NCBI GenBank assembly: GCA_965209065.1
Contig: OZ242373.1
Span: forward strand, 744,001 to 808,000
Direction of reading: 5' to 3'
DNA: 64,000 bases
From: CBDBUR01 sp965209065
GTDB taxonomy: Bacteria; Pseudomonadota; Alphaproteobacteria; JAPOUT01; G958296285
The notes below the pieces were generated by a model, which was given only the letters and a program-made list of their open reading frames with translations, made no database searches and was not told the origin of the DNA. Positions 7,487-15,438 of the stretch are shown piece by piece. Position 1 is the first letter of the stretch, and each line of letters begins with the position of its first letter. A program made the translations under genes and the position numbers.

Positions 7487-9637
7487 ATGGAAACAAATAA
7501 ATTGCCAACTCGCACTGCTTTACGCTCTCATTTAGTTTTACGTGGGCTTTCGGAAAGTAATAATTTTCTAGAATCCCTATCCTGCTTCTTTGAGCCTGAT
7601 TTAAAAAAACAGGCAAGGGAACAACTAAATTGGGAAAAATTAACTAATGATGTTAATAAAACTTATGGCTGGAATATAAACGAATCTGTTACTAAAGCAC
7701 TTGATAAAATATTTTTAGAAAAAAATTGGATTGGAGACACTTCCAATTCACGCCTATATAGAGTTTTACTAGATTCAGAATCAAACGAAGATAAAATTGA
7801 TTCTTATCAAGAAAAAATTATTAAAGAATATGATAATTTTTTATCAAGCCACAATTCTCTTCATAATGTTTTTAATACGAAAGAAAAGTTTTTTAATACT
7901 TTGGTAGAATGGTTAATAGATACAGGGGCAACTTCATTTGAAGTATTAAAAAATGTTTCAGATGAGGCTCCAATAGAAAATAGAAACATGGATAAATTTT
8001 TTGAAGATGAAAATTGCATAACAGAACAAGAAGCTTATGTATGTGGAAGATTCGTTGAAACTCTAATTAACAAAGAATCGAACACAGCAAGTTTACTCTG
8101 CCATATAGCAAAAACGGGGCTTTTAACTGAAGTTATCAAAGACTTAAACAAACCTCCTAGAGATGGGATAACTAACTGTAATTTAACTGCCTTTTTAGAT
8201 AGCCCTGTAGCGATGATGCTACTCGGCGTTTCTGGAAATGATGCACAAAAAGATATTGAAGCACTAGTAAATAATTTAATTAGAATTGGTGTTAAAATTA
8301 AAATATTTCCTGAGAGTGTAGAAGAGATAAAAACATCATTGAATACAGTGCTTCGAGCAAATCCTAGGGACAGAACAGGGCATACTGCACAAGCAATAAA
8401 TATGCAGCATGTTAAAGAGGATTTTGTTCTAAGTGTTGCTAGTAACCCGCGACACTACCTAGAAACAAAGCGCATTGGAATATATAATAACCTTGTTGAT
8501 AAGAGAATACTTGAATCAGAAGAATATATAGATAAAAAAGAAAAAGTAAAATTAGATAGTCAATTACACTGGCAAAGAGATAAGATTAGGGCTAGAGAGC
8601 ATGATAGAGACATCACTTCTCACATAATAAAATTACGCCGTGATCATTTGGTTGATGACATTTTTGACGCTAAATTTATAATCATTTCTGACAACAACGA
8701 GCTAGAGAAAACAACAAAAAAGTTTTGCGTTGATACTTTAAACCAAATACATGAAAGCCAGATTGGTCCAGTTGTAAATTTAAGAGCAATTTCACTAGCA
8801 TCATGGTTGAGAACAGGATTAAGCCCTAACGAAACAGAGGAAGGGTTACGCAACTTTCTTATGAGAAGCTGTGAACGGATAACAATTCCTGAAAATCAAA
8901 AAATAGAAAGCATTCTTGATATAGAAAAATATAGTGAAGAAGGAAAAAAGAGAATGCAAGCCCAAGTTCAAGAGCCACGAAATCAACAATACATGAAGGA
9001 TATTCAGATGGGGGGAAACCCCCCACGTGGTCATGATGATTTAGAGCTTGTTTTAGAAGAAATTCAAAACAACCTAAAAATTGAAGAAATGGAAAAAACA
9101 AAAAAAGCAAAGCTAGAATTAAAGTCCATGAATGAAAAGCATAATGAATTGATGGAAAATACCGTGGAAGGTTTTACAAAAAAAAGAGAAGAAGCAGAAC
9201 TAAAATTAAAATCCATAAATGAAAAGCATAATGAATTGATGGAAAATACGGTGGAAGATTTTACAAGAAAAGCAGAAGAAGCAGAATTAAAATTAAAGTC
9301 CATGAATGAAAAGCATAATGAATTGATGAAAAATACGGTGGAAGATTTTATAAAAAAAACAAATAAATTGCTTCAAGGGGGGAGGATAATTTTATCAATA
9401 CTTATAATGATTATAGGAACATTTTTTAACTATATATTAGAATCGTGGCTTAAATTTGCAGCAATTGCAGTGATGTTTCCGCTATTCACTGCTGGTGCTA
9501 CAATTTTATCTGAAAAAATTTGTAAAAAAATATTATATCAACGAGCTAAAAAACATAGTGATAAAAGCTTTTACCAAAAATTAAAAGAATTTGATTTAAG
9601 TTTTTCAGCTTTGAAATTCTTCTCAATAAAAAAATAA
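7487..9637 (+). CDS. predicted PIN-fold nuclease with coiled-coil repeats and C-terminal membrane anchor
   Basis: This 716-aa protein is not from a family I can name. Residues 1-230 are mainly helical. Residues about 232-430 look like a PIN-type nuclease: a strand ending LDSP (D238), acidic E279/E280 after a hydrophobic strand, HDRD (D373, D375) on a helix, and IISDN (D402) ending another strand. Residues about 545-631 are three near-identical 29-residue coiled-coil repeats. Two hydrophobic segments follow (about 634-651 and 657-677), then a basic tail, so the bulk should face the cytoplasm from the membrane. Codon use (AAA, AAT, TTA, ATA) is far more AT-rich than its neighbours and the gene stands alone, which suggests horizontal transfer. 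A role in phage defence or as a toxin-like nuclease is inference from these traits. Confidence 0.6.
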   Translation: METNKLPTRTALRSHLVLRGLSESNNFLESLSCFFEPDLKKQAREQLNWEKLTNDVNKTYGWNINESVTKALDKIFLEKNWIGDTSNSRLYRVLLDSESNEDKIDSYQEKIIKEYDNFLSSHNSLHNVFNTKEKFFNTLVEWLIDTGATSFEVLKNVSDEAPIENRNMDKFFEDENCITEQEAYVCGRFVETLINKESNTASLLCHIAKTGLLTEVIKDLNKPPRDGITNCNLTAFLDSPVAMMLLGVSGNDAQKDIEALVNNLIRIGVKIKIFPESVEEIKTSLNTVLRANPRDRTGHTAQAINMQHVKEDFVLSVASNPRHYLETKRIGIYNNLVDKRILESEEYIDKKEKVKLDSQLHWQRDKIRAREHDRDITSHIIKLRRDHLVDDIFDAKFIIISDNNELEKTTKKFCVDTLNQIHESQIGPVVNLRAISLASWLRTGLSPNETEEGLRNFLMRSCERITIPENQKIESILDIEKYSEEGKKRMQAQVQEPRNQQYMKDIQMGGNPPRGHDDLELVLEEIQNNLKIEEMEKTKKAKLELKSMNEKHNELMENTVEGFTKKREEAELKLKSINEKHNELMENTVEDFTRKAEEAELKLKSMNEKHNELMKNTVEDFIKKTNKLLQGGRIILSILIMIIGTFFNYILESWLKFAAIAVMFPLFTAGATILSEKICKKILYQRAKKHSDKSFYQKLKEFDLSFSALKFFSIKK
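9107..9360 (+). repeat. three tandem 87-bp coding repeats
   Basis: Three copies of an 87-bp unit encode the 29-residue motif SMNEKHNELMENTVEDF plus a charged linker. Equivalent serine codons start at 9125, 9212 and 9299, spaced exactly 87 bp. Copies differ at only a few positions, which indicates recent duplication. They lengthen the coiled coil before the membrane segments. Confidence 0.9.
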
Positions 9638-9684
9638 GCTTGATAAGCCTGCTTGCAAACCCCTCACTCGCTTTCGCGCTCCCG

Positions 9685-9712
9685 CATGCGCGGGAATGAC
9701 GAGGGCATAAGC
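9685..9712. repeat. short CCCGC..GCGGG inverted repeat between convergent genes
   Basis: CCCGC-ATGC-GCGGG followed by AATGAC lies between the accessory gene and the Sel1 gene. It resembles short dispersed intergenic palindromes and may terminate transcription from either side. There is no clear U tract. Confidence 0.35.
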
Positions 9713-9713
9713 C

Positions 9714-10820
9714 CTACCGCTTCTGTGAAAACTTATCGAGCCACTGGCGCGCTTCATACCGAGCCTCCGCGCGCTGTTCGATATTCAACGCTTCTGCAAG
9801 CGATTTTTTAGCCGCCCCCGCGCCCTCATCGCCTAAAGTGTCGGCGATACTTAACCACTTATAAGCCTCGAGATAATTTTGAGCGACACCCTCGCCCTTG
9901 CCGAACATCACGCCTAGATTAAACTGCGCGTCCACATTGCCCTGCTCTGCCGCTTTGCGATACCAGCGAAACGCCTCGTTATAGTTTTTAGAAACACCTT
10001 GCCCATTAGCGAACATCAACCCGAGAGAAAATTGCGCGGGCGCGAACCCATGCTCCGCCGCTTTGCGAAACCAACGCACCGCTTCCTTATAGTCGAGAGC
10101 AACGCCTTGCCCCTTATCGAACATCACCCCTAGATTATATTGCGCGAGAACATAGCCCTGCTCCGCCGCCTTGCGATACCAGTGCGCCGCCTCGCCATAG
10201 TTTTGCTGAACGCCTTGCCCGCGTTTATACATCGCGCCTAGGTTATATTGCGCGAGAACATAGCCCTGCTCTGCCGCCTTGCGATACCAACGCGCTGCTT
10301 CCTTTTGAGAAGCATCTCGTTGAGAAGCTTCTCTCTTGTGAGCCAGCATCCACCCCAAGTTGAACTGCGCGACAGGGTCGCCCTGCTCTGCCGCCTTGCG
10401 AAACCAGCGTGCGGCTTCGGTTTTGTCTTGGGGAACGCCGCGCCCCCTATCGAACATCACGGCTAAATTAAACTGCGCGTTAGCATTGCCCTGCTCTGCG
10501 GCTTTGCGATACCAGCGCGCCGCCTCCTTTTTATCTTGAGGAACGCCTCGCCCTTTATAGTAGAGCAGACCTAGATTATATTGCGCGGCAGCGACCCCCT
10601 GCTCTGCGGCTTTGTGGAACCAGCGCGCGGCTTGCTGATAGTTCTGGCGAACGCCGCGCCCCTTATAGTGCAGGACACCTAGTTTATATTGTGCTTTGGC
10701 ATCGCCTTGCTGTGCCCTTTCAAGCGGAGTCTGGTTGGCAACTTCGCACGCCGACAAGGCGAACAAAACCGCGACCATTATTAGAGCCATAAAAAAGTTG
10801 GTGAGTAATCCTGCTCTCAT
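9714..10820 (-). CDS. Sel1-repeat (TPR-like) lipoprotein
   Basis: This is a predicted lipid-anchored scaffold protein with eight 36-residue Sel1 repeats, each marked by AQ(Y/F)NLG and AARW(Y/F)RKAAEQG. The start at 10820 has GGAG upstream and gives a signal peptide ending LSAC, with the lipidated Cys at residue 25. An in-frame ATG at 10844 is unlikely because it sits only 4 nt after a TATAAT element and would be at the transcript's 5' end. Sel1 proteins usually mediate protein-protein contacts in envelope or signalling complexes; the partner here is unknown. One repeat carries a short extra insert (HKREASQRDASQKE). Confidence 0.85.
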   Translation of the reverse strand: MRAGLLTNFFMALIMVAVLFALSACEVANQTPLERAQQGDAKAQYKLGVLHYKGRGVRQNYQQAARWFHKAAEQGVAAAQYNLGLLYYKGRGVPQDKKEAARWYRKAAEQGNANAQFNLAVMFDRGRGVPQDKTEAARWFRKAAEQGDPVAQFNLGWMLAHKREASQRDASQKEAARWYRKAAEQGYVLAQYNLGAMYKRGQGVQQNYGEAAHWYRKAAEQGYVLAQYNLGVMFDKGQGVALDYKEAVRWFRKAAEHGFAPAQFSLGLMFANGQGVSKNYNEAFRWYRKAAEQGNVDAQFNLGVMFGKGEGVAQNYLEAYKWLSIADTLGDEGAGAAKKSLAEALNIEQRAEARYEARQWLDKFSQKR

Positions 10821-10902
10821 TCTTTCATCTCCGACAATATACATAACGATTATAACACTTTATTCTTAAAAGCTACTTTTTATTTGGTTTTTCCCTCGAT
10901 TA

Positions 10903-11430
10903 TTAGGATGCTTGAGGACGCTTGAAAACCCCGCTGGTCTTTGCTATTAGCCTGTCGCCGACAAAAAGCTCCGCCTCGCAGAACACGAACCGCTTTGTCA
11001 TATTCAGCACACGCCCTCTCCCCTCGAGCCAGTCGCCGTCATGCGCCGCCGACATAAACTGCAAGTTCATCTGTATCGTTAGACCCCGCCCCCTCAACGC
11101 CAAAAATAATGCCCCCGCCATTATGTTATCCGCCAAGGTGGAAATCATACCCCCATGAACCACGCCCGCGCCGTTAAGATGGCGCGCCTCAACCCGAAAA
11201 CCCTGCCAGTGCGCGCCACCCTCGGGTGCGCCACCCTCGGGTGCGCCCTGTGTCCCCTCTACCCCATTCTCGGGTGCGACACCCTCGGGTGCGACACCCT
11301 CGTTTTTGTAGTAGGTGGGACCCAGACCGCGAGAGTAGGCAGAGCGCGGCTCGCGCAGACGATAGCCCGACGGGATATTCTCCTCTTCTCCTATTTCTTC
11401 TTTTGGCTCTGTTTTTTGCGTTTTACTCAT
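10903..11430 (-). CDS. PaaI/4HBT hotdog-fold thioesterase
   Basis: This 175-aa protein has the hotdog thioesterase motif GVVHGGMISTLADNIMAGAL, with the HGG and following Asp typical of PaaI-like acyl-CoA thioesterases, and a C-terminal strand pair ending FVFCEAELFVGDRLIAKTSG. The N-terminal half contains a repetitive insert built from GVAPE/GGAPE pentapeptides, not typical of the family. The start has GGAG upstream. It is divergent from mrpE. The CoA substrate cannot be read from the sequence. Confidence 0.8.
   Translation of the reverse strand: MSKTQKTEPKEEIGEEENIPSGYRLREPRSAYSRGLGPTYYKNEGVAPEGVAPENGVEGTQGAPEGGAPEGGAHWQGFRVEARHLNGAGVVHGGMISTLADNIMAGALFLALRGRGLTIQMNLQFMSAAHDGDWLEGRGRVLNMTKRFVFCEAELFVGDRLIAKTSGVFKRPQAS
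11219..11302 (-). repeat. 15-bp tandem repeats inside the thioesterase gene
   Basis: Units of CCCTCGGGTGCG(A/C)CA occur as two pairs separated by about 20 bp. They are in frame and encode APE(G/N)G-type pentapeptides, adding a flexible insert. Confidence 0.8.
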
Positions 11431-11455
11431 ATTTTCTCCGAAACTATGCTAAAAC

Positions 11456-11461
11456 TATAAT
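11456..11461 (+). promoter_or_regulatory. -10 element of the Mrp operon
   Basis: TATAAT lies 19 nt before the mrpE ATG, with GGGGA (11468-11472) as Shine-Dalgarno between them. The -35 is not obvious. This is the only intergenic space ahead of the ten-gene operon, so it is the likely operon promoter. Confidence 0.45.
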
Positions 11462-11480
11462 AGATTCGGGGATAAATCAA

Positions 11481-11990
11481 ATGCGGATAGTTTTTTTCAC
11501 TTTAGTTTTGTTTTGTTTTTGGCTGATGCTTTCGGGACATTATGTTCCGTTGTTTTTCGCGCTCGGCGGAGCTTCGGCGATGTTGGTGGTGCTGATGAAG
11601 GTGCGGCTCGCGCGGGTGGTTCCGTTGAAGGAGGCTTTTTTGCCTCAATCCACTTTGAAGCTCCGCCCGAGCTTGCGTTATTTTGCGTGGCTTGTGGCTG
11701 AGATTATCAAGGCTAACCTTGCGGTGGCGAGGATTATCCTTTCGCCGCGCATGAAGGTTCAGCCTCACCTGATTGAAATTCCGGCAGAACAGACGACCCT
11801 ACTCGGCGAGGTTATCTTTGCCAATTCCATTACGCTCACGCCGGGCACGATAAGCATCGAGACCTTTGATAAGCACCACATTCTGGTTCATGCACTCACC
11901 GAGCAGAGCGGCACGAAAGAGGGGCTAGAAGAAATGGGCGCGCGCGTTTGTCAAATTGAGGCTCCCCCAAAGGTCAAAAATGACAAGTGA
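11481..11990 (+). CDS. mrpE: Mrp antiporter subunit E
   Basis: MrpE/MnhE is a small membrane subunit of the multi-subunit Na+(K+)/H+ antiporter. The 169-aa protein has two N-terminal membrane segments and a cytoplasmic domain with the family hallmark ANSITLTPGTISIE. The frame is open further upstream, but ATG 11481 has GGGGA at good spacing and begins the family's usual MRIVFFTLVL. It is the first gene of the operon and its stop overlaps mrpF by 11 bp. Confidence 0.92.
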   Translation: MRIVFFTLVLFCFWLMLSGHYVPLFFALGGASAMLVVLMKVRLARVVPLKEAFLPQSTLKLRPSLRYFAWLVAEIIKANLAVARIILSPRMKVQPHLIEIPAEQTTLLGEVIFANSITLTPGTISIETFDKHHILVHALTEQSGTKEGLEEMGARVCQIEAPPKVKNDK

Positions 11991-12252
11991 AATTGCGATA
12001 ACCGCCACCGCGATATTTATGCTACTCGCGATTGGCTTTGCCTTGTTGCGTTTATTTCTAGGACCCACCCTGCCCGACCGCGTGCTGGCAGCCAATACCA
12101 TCGGCACAAAGATAGTTATTTTGATTGCCCTGATGGCGTTTTTCTTTGAAGCGCCCGCAAACATATTGGATATTGCTTTGCTTTATGTTTTGCTCACCTT
12201 CACGGCGACCATTGCCGTGCTCAAATTTTTCCGCGAGCGCAGCGGTGGTTGA
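11980..12252 (+). CDS. mrpF: Mrp antiporter subunit F
   Basis: This 90-aa subunit has three membrane segments and the MrpF signature FLGPTLPDRVLAANTIGTK, followed by DIALLYVLLTF. The start ATG lies inside the end of mrpE (ATGACAAGTGA), indicating translational coupling. Identification rests on the signature and operon position. Confidence 0.92.
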   Translation: MTSEIAITATAIFMLLAIGFALLRLFLGPTLPDRVLAANTIGTKIVILIALMAFFFEAPANILDIALLYVLLTFTATIAVLKFFRERSGG

Positions 12253-12559
12253 GGTTATTCTAAACTGGTTAAGCTGGAGCTTTCTAGCGGCGGGTTCGTT
12301 TTTCGTGCTAACCGGTGTGCTCGGCATTTTGCGTATGCCCGACATTTTCACGCGCCTCCACGCCGCAAGCCTGACCGATAGTTTAGGGCTAGAGCTTATT
12401 CTCATCGGGCTGATGTTTCATTCGGGCTGGAGCTTAGCCACCTTGAAACTTCTACTCATCGCGATTTTCATTCTCTTTACCAGCCCGACCGCAACCCACG
12501 CGCTTGCCAACGCGGCTTTCATTTCGAGCAAAAGCCGGCAGGATAAAAATGCCTCATAG
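12245..12559 (+). CDS. mrpG: Mrp antiporter subunit G
   Basis: This 104-aa membrane subunit has the MrpG signature LGILRMPDIFTRLHAASLTDSLG. The start is a GTG at 12245 within GTGGTTGA, overlapping the mrpF stop by 8 bp. No ATG gives a sensible N-terminus: the upstream in-frame ATG would lie deep inside mrpF. Confidence 0.9.
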   Translation: MVEVILNWLSWSFLAAGSFFVLTGVLGILRMPDIFTRLHAASLTDSLGLELILIGLMFHSGWSLATLKLLLIAIFILFTSPTATHALANAAFISSKSRQDKNAS

Positions 12560-13103
12560 CACGCACCTCATCATTGACGCGGGATTACTAACGATTATCA
12601 TCGTGCTTGCCTTTGCTATTCTGCTGGTGCGCAACTTATTTTCGGCGATTGTGATTTCTGGCGTCTTTAGTATGTGTATGGCGTGTCTTTTCGTGTTGCT
12701 TGCCGCACCCGATGTTGCTTTCACTGAGGCGGCGGTCGGCGCGGGCTTCTCTACGATTTTGATGTTAGCGGCGATGGGGGTTTTACACCAAGAGGAGAGG
12801 TTGAAGCCGGGCTTCAAGACATTCGCCTTTTTGATGATTTTCGCTTCGGGTGGCATTATGTTTTACGGCACGTTAGATTTAGCCCCCCACGGCAGCAAGC
12901 AAGCCGCGCCCCACCTGCACGTAGCTCCTTATTATTTAGAGCGCTCGGTTGAAGATACCTCCGTGCCGAACGTGGTGACCTCGGTGCTGGCGAGCTATCG
13001 CGGCTTTGACACGCTCGGCGAAGTGTTTGTGATATTCACTGCGGGCATTGCGGTGCTCGCGCTGATTGGCTCGGCGCGCAGAAGCAAGCGGGTTCGCGAA
13101 TGA
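12549..13103 (+). CDS. DUF4040 / MbhDE-like Mrp subunit (detached MrpA C-terminal part)
   Basis: This 184-aa protein carries the DUF4040 segment (SGVFSMCMACLFVLLAAPDV followed by AFTEAAVGAG) that in canonical Mrp systems forms the C-terminal part of MrpA, and in membrane-bound hydrogenases the MbhD/E subunits. A second half with the segment VTSVLASYRGFDTLGEV is the MbhE/MrpB-like portion. The start at 12549 overlaps the mrpG stop. Its free-standing form means MrpA is split here. Confidence 0.85.
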   Translation: MPHSTHLIIDAGLLTIIIVLAFAILLVRNLFSAIVISGVFSMCMACLFVLLAAPDVAFTEAAVGAGFSTILMLAAMGVLHQEERLKPGFKTFAFLMIFASGGIMFYGTLDLAPHGSKQAAPHLHVAPYYLERSVEDTSVPNVVTSVLASYRGFDTLGEVFVIFTAGIAVLALIGSARRSKRVRE

Positions 13104-13519
13104 TACAGCAATACTCAATTTTACGTGTTGCGGCGGTTTTGCTCGCGCCGTTGATTTTGCTTTTCGGGCTTTACGTGCAGTTCCACGGCGACTACAGCCC
13201 CGGCGGAGGCTTCCAAGCGGGCGTGATTTTTGCTACGGCGATTATTCTTTACGCGCTCATTTTTGGCGTGATTGCGACTCGCTCGATTTTTTCGAGCCGC
13301 ATGCTTGAAGCGGGCATGGCGTTTGGCACTTTGCTTTATGGCGGCGTGGGGATTGCTTCTATTCTTTACGGCGGCGGCTTTTTAGACTACGCGGTGCTGG
13401 CTTCGACCCCGCAAGGCGGCAGGCACCTAGGCATTTTTCTAGTTGAGGTCGGCGTGGGCATGACCGTTGCCTCTACTTTAATTTTGGCATTCCGCACCTT
13501 CGCAACAAGAACGAGATAG
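13100..13519 (+). CDS. mrpB: Mrp antiporter subunit B
   Basis: This 139-aa protein with four predicted membrane segments contains the MrpB signature GHxSPGGGF in the form HGDYSPGGGFQAGVIFATA. The start overlaps the previous stop by ATGA. It is part of the Mrp operon. Confidence 0.92.
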   Translation: MIQQYSILRVAAVLLAPLILLFGLYVQFHGDYSPGGGFQAGVIFATAIILYALIFGVIATRSIFSSRMLEAGMAFGTLLYGGVGIASILYGGGFLDYAVLASTPQGGRHLGIFLVEVGVGMTVASTLILAFRTFATRTR

Positions 13520-13521
13520 AG

Positions 13522-13902
13522 ATGATGGCAGTAGATATGGACGAAATATTTGTTTTCATGCTCGGGCATTACAATTACCTTGCGGCGATTGTGCTGATGA
13601 TGGTTGGGCTTTATACGGTTGTGCGCCGTCCTAATTTGATTAAGAAAATCATTGGGTTGAACCTTTTCCAAAACGGCGTTTTTTTATTTTTCATTTCTCT
13701 AGGCGCGGCGACGGGTGGCGAGCCGCCCATTTTAATTGAGGGCGTGAGCAATTACGCGAACCCTCTGCCCCACGTGCTGATACTAACGGCGATTGTGGTC
13801 GGCGTCTCGACAATGGCAGTGGGCTTAGCGCTCGTCGTGCGTATCGGCGAGGCTTACGGCACCATTGAATCAACCGAGATAACAAGGCTAGAATCCATTT
13901 AA
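13522..13902 (+). CDS. mrpC: Mrp antiporter subunit C (NuoK-like)
   Basis: This 126-aa protein has three membrane segments and is homologous to complex I NuoK. GLYTVVRRPNLIKKIIGL and PHVLILTAIVVGVS are the MrpC hallmarks. The frame also offers the second Met as start. It is directly followed by mrpD. Confidence 0.92.
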   Translation: MMAVDMDEIFVFMLGHYNYLAAIVLMMVGLYTVVRRPNLIKKIIGLNLFQNGVFLFFISLGAATGGEPPILIEGVSNYANPLPHVLILTAIVVGVSTMAVGLALVVRIGEAYGTIESTEITRLESI

Positions 13903-15438
13903 ATGATAAAAGAGCATTTACCTATTTTAATTATCATTGTGCCTTTGTTGGCGGCACCTTTATGCTTGTTGTTTAGCGGCGCTTTGCGTTTTGTCTGGTG
14001 GATAGCTTTTGCCTCCTGTGCTTTTTGCTTTTTCGCGAGCATCGGTTTGCTGGAGATGGTTAGCGATGGCGCGATTTTATCCTATCGCTTGGGCGGATAT
14101 GTTCCGCCTTTTGGGATAGAGCTGCGGATAGATTCGGTTTCTGCTTTTGTCCTTTTGATTATCACTGGCGCTTCGCTGGCGGTGATTGTTTTCGCGCGCG
14201 CGAGTCTTCTTGCCACACTGGTCGCCCATCGGCGCATTTATTTTTACATCTGCTACCTATTGGCATTGAGCGGCTTGCTCGGCGTTGTGGCGACCGCAGA
14301 CGCGTTCAATATGTTTGTCTTTTTAGAAATTTCCTCTCTCTCTAGTTATGTTTTAATTGCGCTCGGCGGCGCGACCGATAGACGCGCCTTGTCGGCGGCT
14401 TATAACTATCTTGTGCTCGGAACGATAGGCGCGACCTTCTTTGTGCTAGGCGTTGGCTTTCTTTACGCCGCCACCGGCACGCTCAACATGGCAGATTTAG
14501 CGAGCAAGATACCCATTTTAAGCGGCAACCGCGCTGTTCAAGCGGGCTTCGCGCTTATCATAACCGGGCTGGCGTTAAAAATTGCGGTCTTCCCTTTACA
14601 CTTTTGGCTGCCGAACGCCTATGCTTACGCGCCCAATGCGGTGACGGCTTTCCTGTCCGCCTCGGCGACTAAGGCGGCGATTTACGCGCTCATTCGGTTT
14701 TTGTTTTCGGTTTTTGGCGTGGAGTTTTCTTTCGAGCAGTGGATACTTGGCAGCCTGTTCTTGCCCTTGGCGGTGGCGGGAATGTTTATCGCCTCGGCGG
14801 TGGCGATTTACCAGAACGATTTGCGGAAGGTCTTAGCTTGGTCTTCTATCGCGCAGATAAGTTTTATTATGCTCGCCTTGAGTTTAGAGAATCTCGCAGG
14901 TGTAGCGGCTGCCTTCCTTCACCTTTTCAACCACGCCTTGATGAAGGCGGCACTATTTATGGCGCTCGGCTGTGTGGCGTTGCGGCAGAATAGTTATGCC
15001 TTTCCTGTGCTAGAGGGTCTAGGCAAGAGGCAGCCTTGGACGGCAAGCATTATTTTAATTTCGGGTGCTGCTTTGGTTGGCGTGCCTTTGACGGCGGGCT
15101 TTATTAGCAAGTGGGTTTTGTTGGAGGCGGCGTTAGATAAAAATATGCTTGTGATAGCTTTTTTGATTGTGGCGGCGTCTTTGCTGACGGCAATTTATGT
15201 TGGGAAGATGGTTCAGGCGATGTTTTTCGCCGGCGACAAGCAAAGTTCCTATTCGGGCGGACATTCAAGTGGGAGGGCAGAAGCGCCTTTTATGATGTTG
15301 GCACCTGCTTTTGTGCTCGCTTTGCTGACGATTTATTTTGGAATAGAAACGAGCCTTCCGCTTGAGTTGTCCTCTAGAGCTGCCGAGTTTTTATTAAGCG
15401 GTGGCGCGGGACGTGAAATAATGGTGTTGCCAAAATGA
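13903..15438 (+). CDS. mrpD: Mrp antiporter subunit D (NuoM/N-like)
   Basis: This 511-aa polytopic proton/cation translocating subunit has AFNMFVFLEISSLSSYVLIA with the essential membrane Glu. LKIAVFPLHFWLPNAYAYAP and SASATKAAIYAL carry the conserved Lys residues of the NuoL/M/N family. Length and sequence match canonical MrpD. It overlaps the next gene by ATGA. Confidence 0.92.
   Translation: MIKEHLPILIIIVPLLAAPLCLLFSGALRFVWWIAFASCAFCFFASIGLLEMVSDGAILSYRLGGYVPPFGIELRIDSVSAFVLLIITGASLAVIVFARASLLATLVAHRRIYFYICYLLALSGLLGVVATADAFNMFVFLEISSLSSYVLIALGGATDRRALSAAYNYLVLGTIGATFFVLGVGFLYAATGTLNMADLASKIPILSGNRAVQAGFALIITGLALKIAVFPLHFWLPNAYAYAPNAVTAFLSASATKAAIYALIRFLFSVFGVEFSFEQWILGSLFLPLAVAGMFIASAVAIYQNDLRKVLAWSSIAQISFIMLALSLENLAGVAAAFLHLFNHALMKAALFMALGCVALRQNSYAFPVLEGLGKRQPWTASIILISGAALVGVPLTAGFISKWVLLEAALDKNMLVIAFLIVAASLLTAIYVGKMVQAMFFAGDKQSSYSGGHSSGRAEAPFMMLAPAFVLALLTIYFGIETSLPLELSSRAAEFLLSGGAGREIMVLPK

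Noticed and set aside
11226..11480. Upstream extension of mrpE
   Set aside because: It is antisense to the thioesterase, Arg/Pro-rich and unlike MrpE; the ATG at 11481 has a good Shine-Dalgarno.
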